A program made the position numbers and the translations under genes. DNA of 7,601 bases from CAZXMB01 sp964641715 (GTDB lineage Bacteria; Desulfobacterota; BSN033; UBA1163), in assembly GCA_964641715.1 (NCBI GenBank), contig CAZXMB010000146.1, positions 1-7,601 on the forward strand, read 5' to 3'. Below the pieces are notes generated by a model that was not told where the DNA came from, did not search any database, and was given only the letters and a program-made list of their open reading frames with translations. This document shows, in pieces, positions 6,413 through 7,601 of this stretch (positions are counted from its first letter, which is position 1; each line of letters starts with the position of its first letter).

Positions 6413-7378
6413 TTAATCAGCCTTAAATCCTGAGGCCTTGATGATAGGCCCCCATCTCTCCCGATCCTTCTTAATAACCCTGGCGAACTCTTCGGCTGTC
6501 GTGCCGGTAACTTCAGCTCCAATTTGCTCGAGCTTCTGTTTTACCTCTGGCATTTTGACAACCTTAACGATCGCTTGACTCAGCTTGTCCACGATCGCCT
6601 GGGGTGTCTTGGCAGGAACCACGATCCCGTTCCATCCGACTCCTTCAATTTCATATCCCAATTCTTTAAAGGTAGGGATATCGGGATGTTTTCGGGAGGT
6701 CCCTGCAGTAGCCAGAATCCGAATTTTATCTGGATGATATCGGGACTGGGCATCATAAGTATCTACTCCCATCGGGATATGACCACCGATTAACGCGGTG
6801 ATGAGGGGACCCGACCCATTGTAAGATACATGCACCATCTCCACTCCGGCATATTTTCCGACCATCAAACCAAAAAAGTGTGGGAGGCTACCCGTCGCAG
6901 GCGAACCGTAGTTGGCCTGTTTCGGATTTTTCTTTAACCATTCGATCAGGCCTTTCAAATCCTTGATCGTTGAATTCGCCGGGACAGATAGGACGAAATG
7001 ATAGACCTGGACTTGTGAGATGGGTTTGAAATCTAAGTCCGGGTCATAGGCAAGCTTGGAATAAACCAAAGGACTCACCACAAAAAGGGCGGGATTCATG
7101 ACCAGCATCGAACTCCCGTCCGCGGGTTGATTTTTGGCATATTCGGCGCCAATCCGACCGCCTGCCCCGGGTTTATTCTCCACAATAACCGACTGGCCCA
7201 AAATATCTTTCAACTTTTCCGCCATCAACCGAGACACAATGTCCGAACTCCCCCCTGGTGCATATGGAACGATGATCTTGATGGGACCCTTAATTTCCTG
7301 AGCGGATCCCAGCGGGACACTGAAAATAACAACCATGACTGCAATGATCCCAATTGACCTTGAAATAATAGAGCGCAT
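6413..7378 (-). CDS. tctC: Tripartite tricarboxylate transporter substrate-binding protein TctC (Bug family)
   Basis: A 321-residue periplasmic receptor that captures an organic anion and hands it to TctAB. Residues 1-26 form a signal peptide: basic start, hydrophobic core IGIIAVMVVIFS, then VPLGSA with probable cleavage before QE. No lipobox Cys is present. Bug-family blocks are clear: IKIIVPYAPGGSSDIVSR (33-50), the first ligand-binding loop; VENKPGAGGRIGAEY (66-80); YGSPATGSLPHFFG (157-170), the second binding loop; VSYNGSGPLITALIGGHI (184-201); and the end segment EEFARVIKKDRERWG (296-310). Length is normal. Known Bug ligands include citrate, terephthalate and other carboxylates, and a TTT system imports sulfolactate in Chromohalobacter; the ligand here cannot be deduced. 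ATG 7378 has an excellent Shine-Dalgarno (AGGAGG, seven bases upstream). It is the first gene of the cluster, directly behind the predicted promoter. Confidence 0.96.
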   Translation of the reverse strand: MRSIISRSIGIIAVMVVIFSVPLGSAQEIKGPIKIIVPYAPGGSSDIVSRLMAEKLKDILGQSVIVENKPGAGGRIGAEYAKNQPADGSSMLVMNPALFVVSPLVYSKLAYDPDLDFKPISQVQVYHFVLSVPANSTIKDLKGLIEWLKKNPKQANYGSPATGSLPHFFGLMVGKYAGVEMVHVSYNGSGPLITALIGGHIPMGVDTYDAQSRYHPDKIRILATAGTSRKHPDIPTFKELGYEIEGVGWNGIVVPAKTPQAIVDKLSQAIVKVVKMPEVKQKLEQIGAEVTGTTAEEFARVIKKDRERWGPIIKASGFKAD

Positions 7379-7396
7379 AATCCCACCTCCTTCAGG

Positions 7397-7428
7397 TTTC
7401 TATATTTCTATAGTAATACATAGAAATA
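7397..7428. promoter_or_regulatory. Candidate operator: 9-bp palindrome plus tandem 8-bp repeat over the promoter
   Basis: TATTTCTAT (7403-7411) and ATAGAAATA (7420-7428) are perfect inverse copies separated by eight bases that hold the predicted -10. The octamer TTTCTATA occurs twice in direct tandem (7397-7412), so there are three half-site copies in all. A protein bound here would block RNA polymerase. The GntR/UTRA protein of the same cluster is the obvious candidate, although the sequence is not the classic GT-N-TAT-N-AC of HutC relatives. Confidence 0.55.
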
Positions 7429-7440
7429 AATAGATGTCAA
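7413..7440 (-). promoter_or_regulatory. Predicted sigma70-type promoter of the cluster
   Basis: On the minus strand a consensus -35 TTGACA (7440-7435) is followed after 16 bases by TATTAC (7418-7413), a four-of-six match to the -10. Transcription would begin near 7406, leaving a leader of about 28 bases with the strong tctC Shine-Dalgarno. No comparable promoter was noticed before the other genes of the cluster. Confidence 0.6.
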
Positions 7441-7554
7441 GAAAGATTCAAGAAGCTTAACGGGTGAATCCAAATCCACAACTCAATGGGGCGTGTTTTC
7501 AGGGGGAGATTTTTTTCGGGTCTAAAGAGAGGATCACAAAATTACAGAGAGGGA

Positions 7555-7601
7555 TTACCTGGTGGGGATGTAGGCCTGGGGGATGGTGCCGCCCCATTGC
7601 C
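7555..7601 (-). CDS. 3' end of a possible upstream minus-strand gene, product unknown (partial)
   Basis: Reading the minus strand from the window edge, one frame gives 14 residues (QWGGTIPQAYIPTR) and then TAA at 7557-7555. Thirteen of the fourteen codons end in G or C, and the peptide looks like a natural C-terminus. It would lie about 115 bases upstream of the predicted promoter and have the same orientation as the cluster. I do not recognise the family. The stretch between it and the promoter holds no other gene that I can see. Confidence 0.3.
   Translation of the reverse strand, partial: QWGGTIPQAYIPTR

Noticed and set aside
7445..7470. Inverted repeat GATTCA / TGAATC upstream of the -35
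   Set aside because: Only six bases per arm with a 14-base spacer; easily chance and without supporting context.
7526..7558. Direct repeat AGAGAGG at a 20-base interval
   Set aside because: Short purine-rich motif with only two copies; not enough to call a regulatory site or repeat array.
1..7601. CRISPR array, tRNA, rRNA or intact transposase
   Set aside because: No regularly spaced repeats, tRNA-like cloverleaf or transposase motifs were found on either strand.

Overview
The window is almost entirely one co-directional gene cluster on the minus strand. In transcription order, right to left, it encodes: tctC, a secreted solute-binding protein (7378-6413); tctB (6190-5723) and tctA (5701-4187), the membrane subunits of a tripartite tricarboxylate transporter (TTT); a GntR/UTRA-type regulator (4185-3415); a beta-propeller protein with arylsulfotransferase/NHL-like repeats, interrupted by 100 Ns (3377-2235); a PAPS-reductase-family ATP-pyrophosphatase-fold protein (2200-1355); and sat, an ATP sulfurylase (1290-124). 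Except for the tctC-tctB interval, intergenic distances run from 1 to about 64 bases, so the seven genes look like one transcription unit.

The cluster has a convincing front end. Upstream of tctC, on the minus strand, there is a consensus -35 box (TTGACA) and a plausible -10, with a perfect 9+9 bp palindrome around the -10 and a tandem 8-bp repeat at the expected transcript start. This is a strong operator candidate, most likely for the GntR protein encoded inside the operon. Between tctC and tctB lie a strong 14-bp hairpin and then a compact, C/G-rich element of about 97 bases with nested inverted repeats. The hairpin probably sets differential expression of the binding protein relative to the membrane subunits.

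Working model (inference): the TTT system imports an organic anion, the GntR protein senses it or a product, and the three downstream genes handle a sulfur chemistry involving APS, since Sat makes APS from sulfate and ATP or runs in reverse. The CysH-like protein has kept the nucleotide-binding PP-loop but lacks the catalytic and iron-sulfur cysteines of true (P)APS reductases. The propeller has arylsulfotransferase-like repeats but no signal peptide. Together they suggest an undescribed sulfonucleotide- or sulfo-group-related pathway coupled to uptake of a sulfated or sulfonated carboxylate, rather than ordinary sulfate assimilation.

The organism is most likely an anaerobic, Desulfobacterota (deltaproteobacteria)-like bacterium from a metagenome. 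The grounds are the zinc-type bacterial/archaeal Sat, the TTT family, the middling base composition and the scaffold-type run of exactly 100 Ns. This assignment is tentative. At both outer edges there are short tails of probable neighbouring genes with a much more GC-biased third codon position, so the cluster may be an acquired segment.
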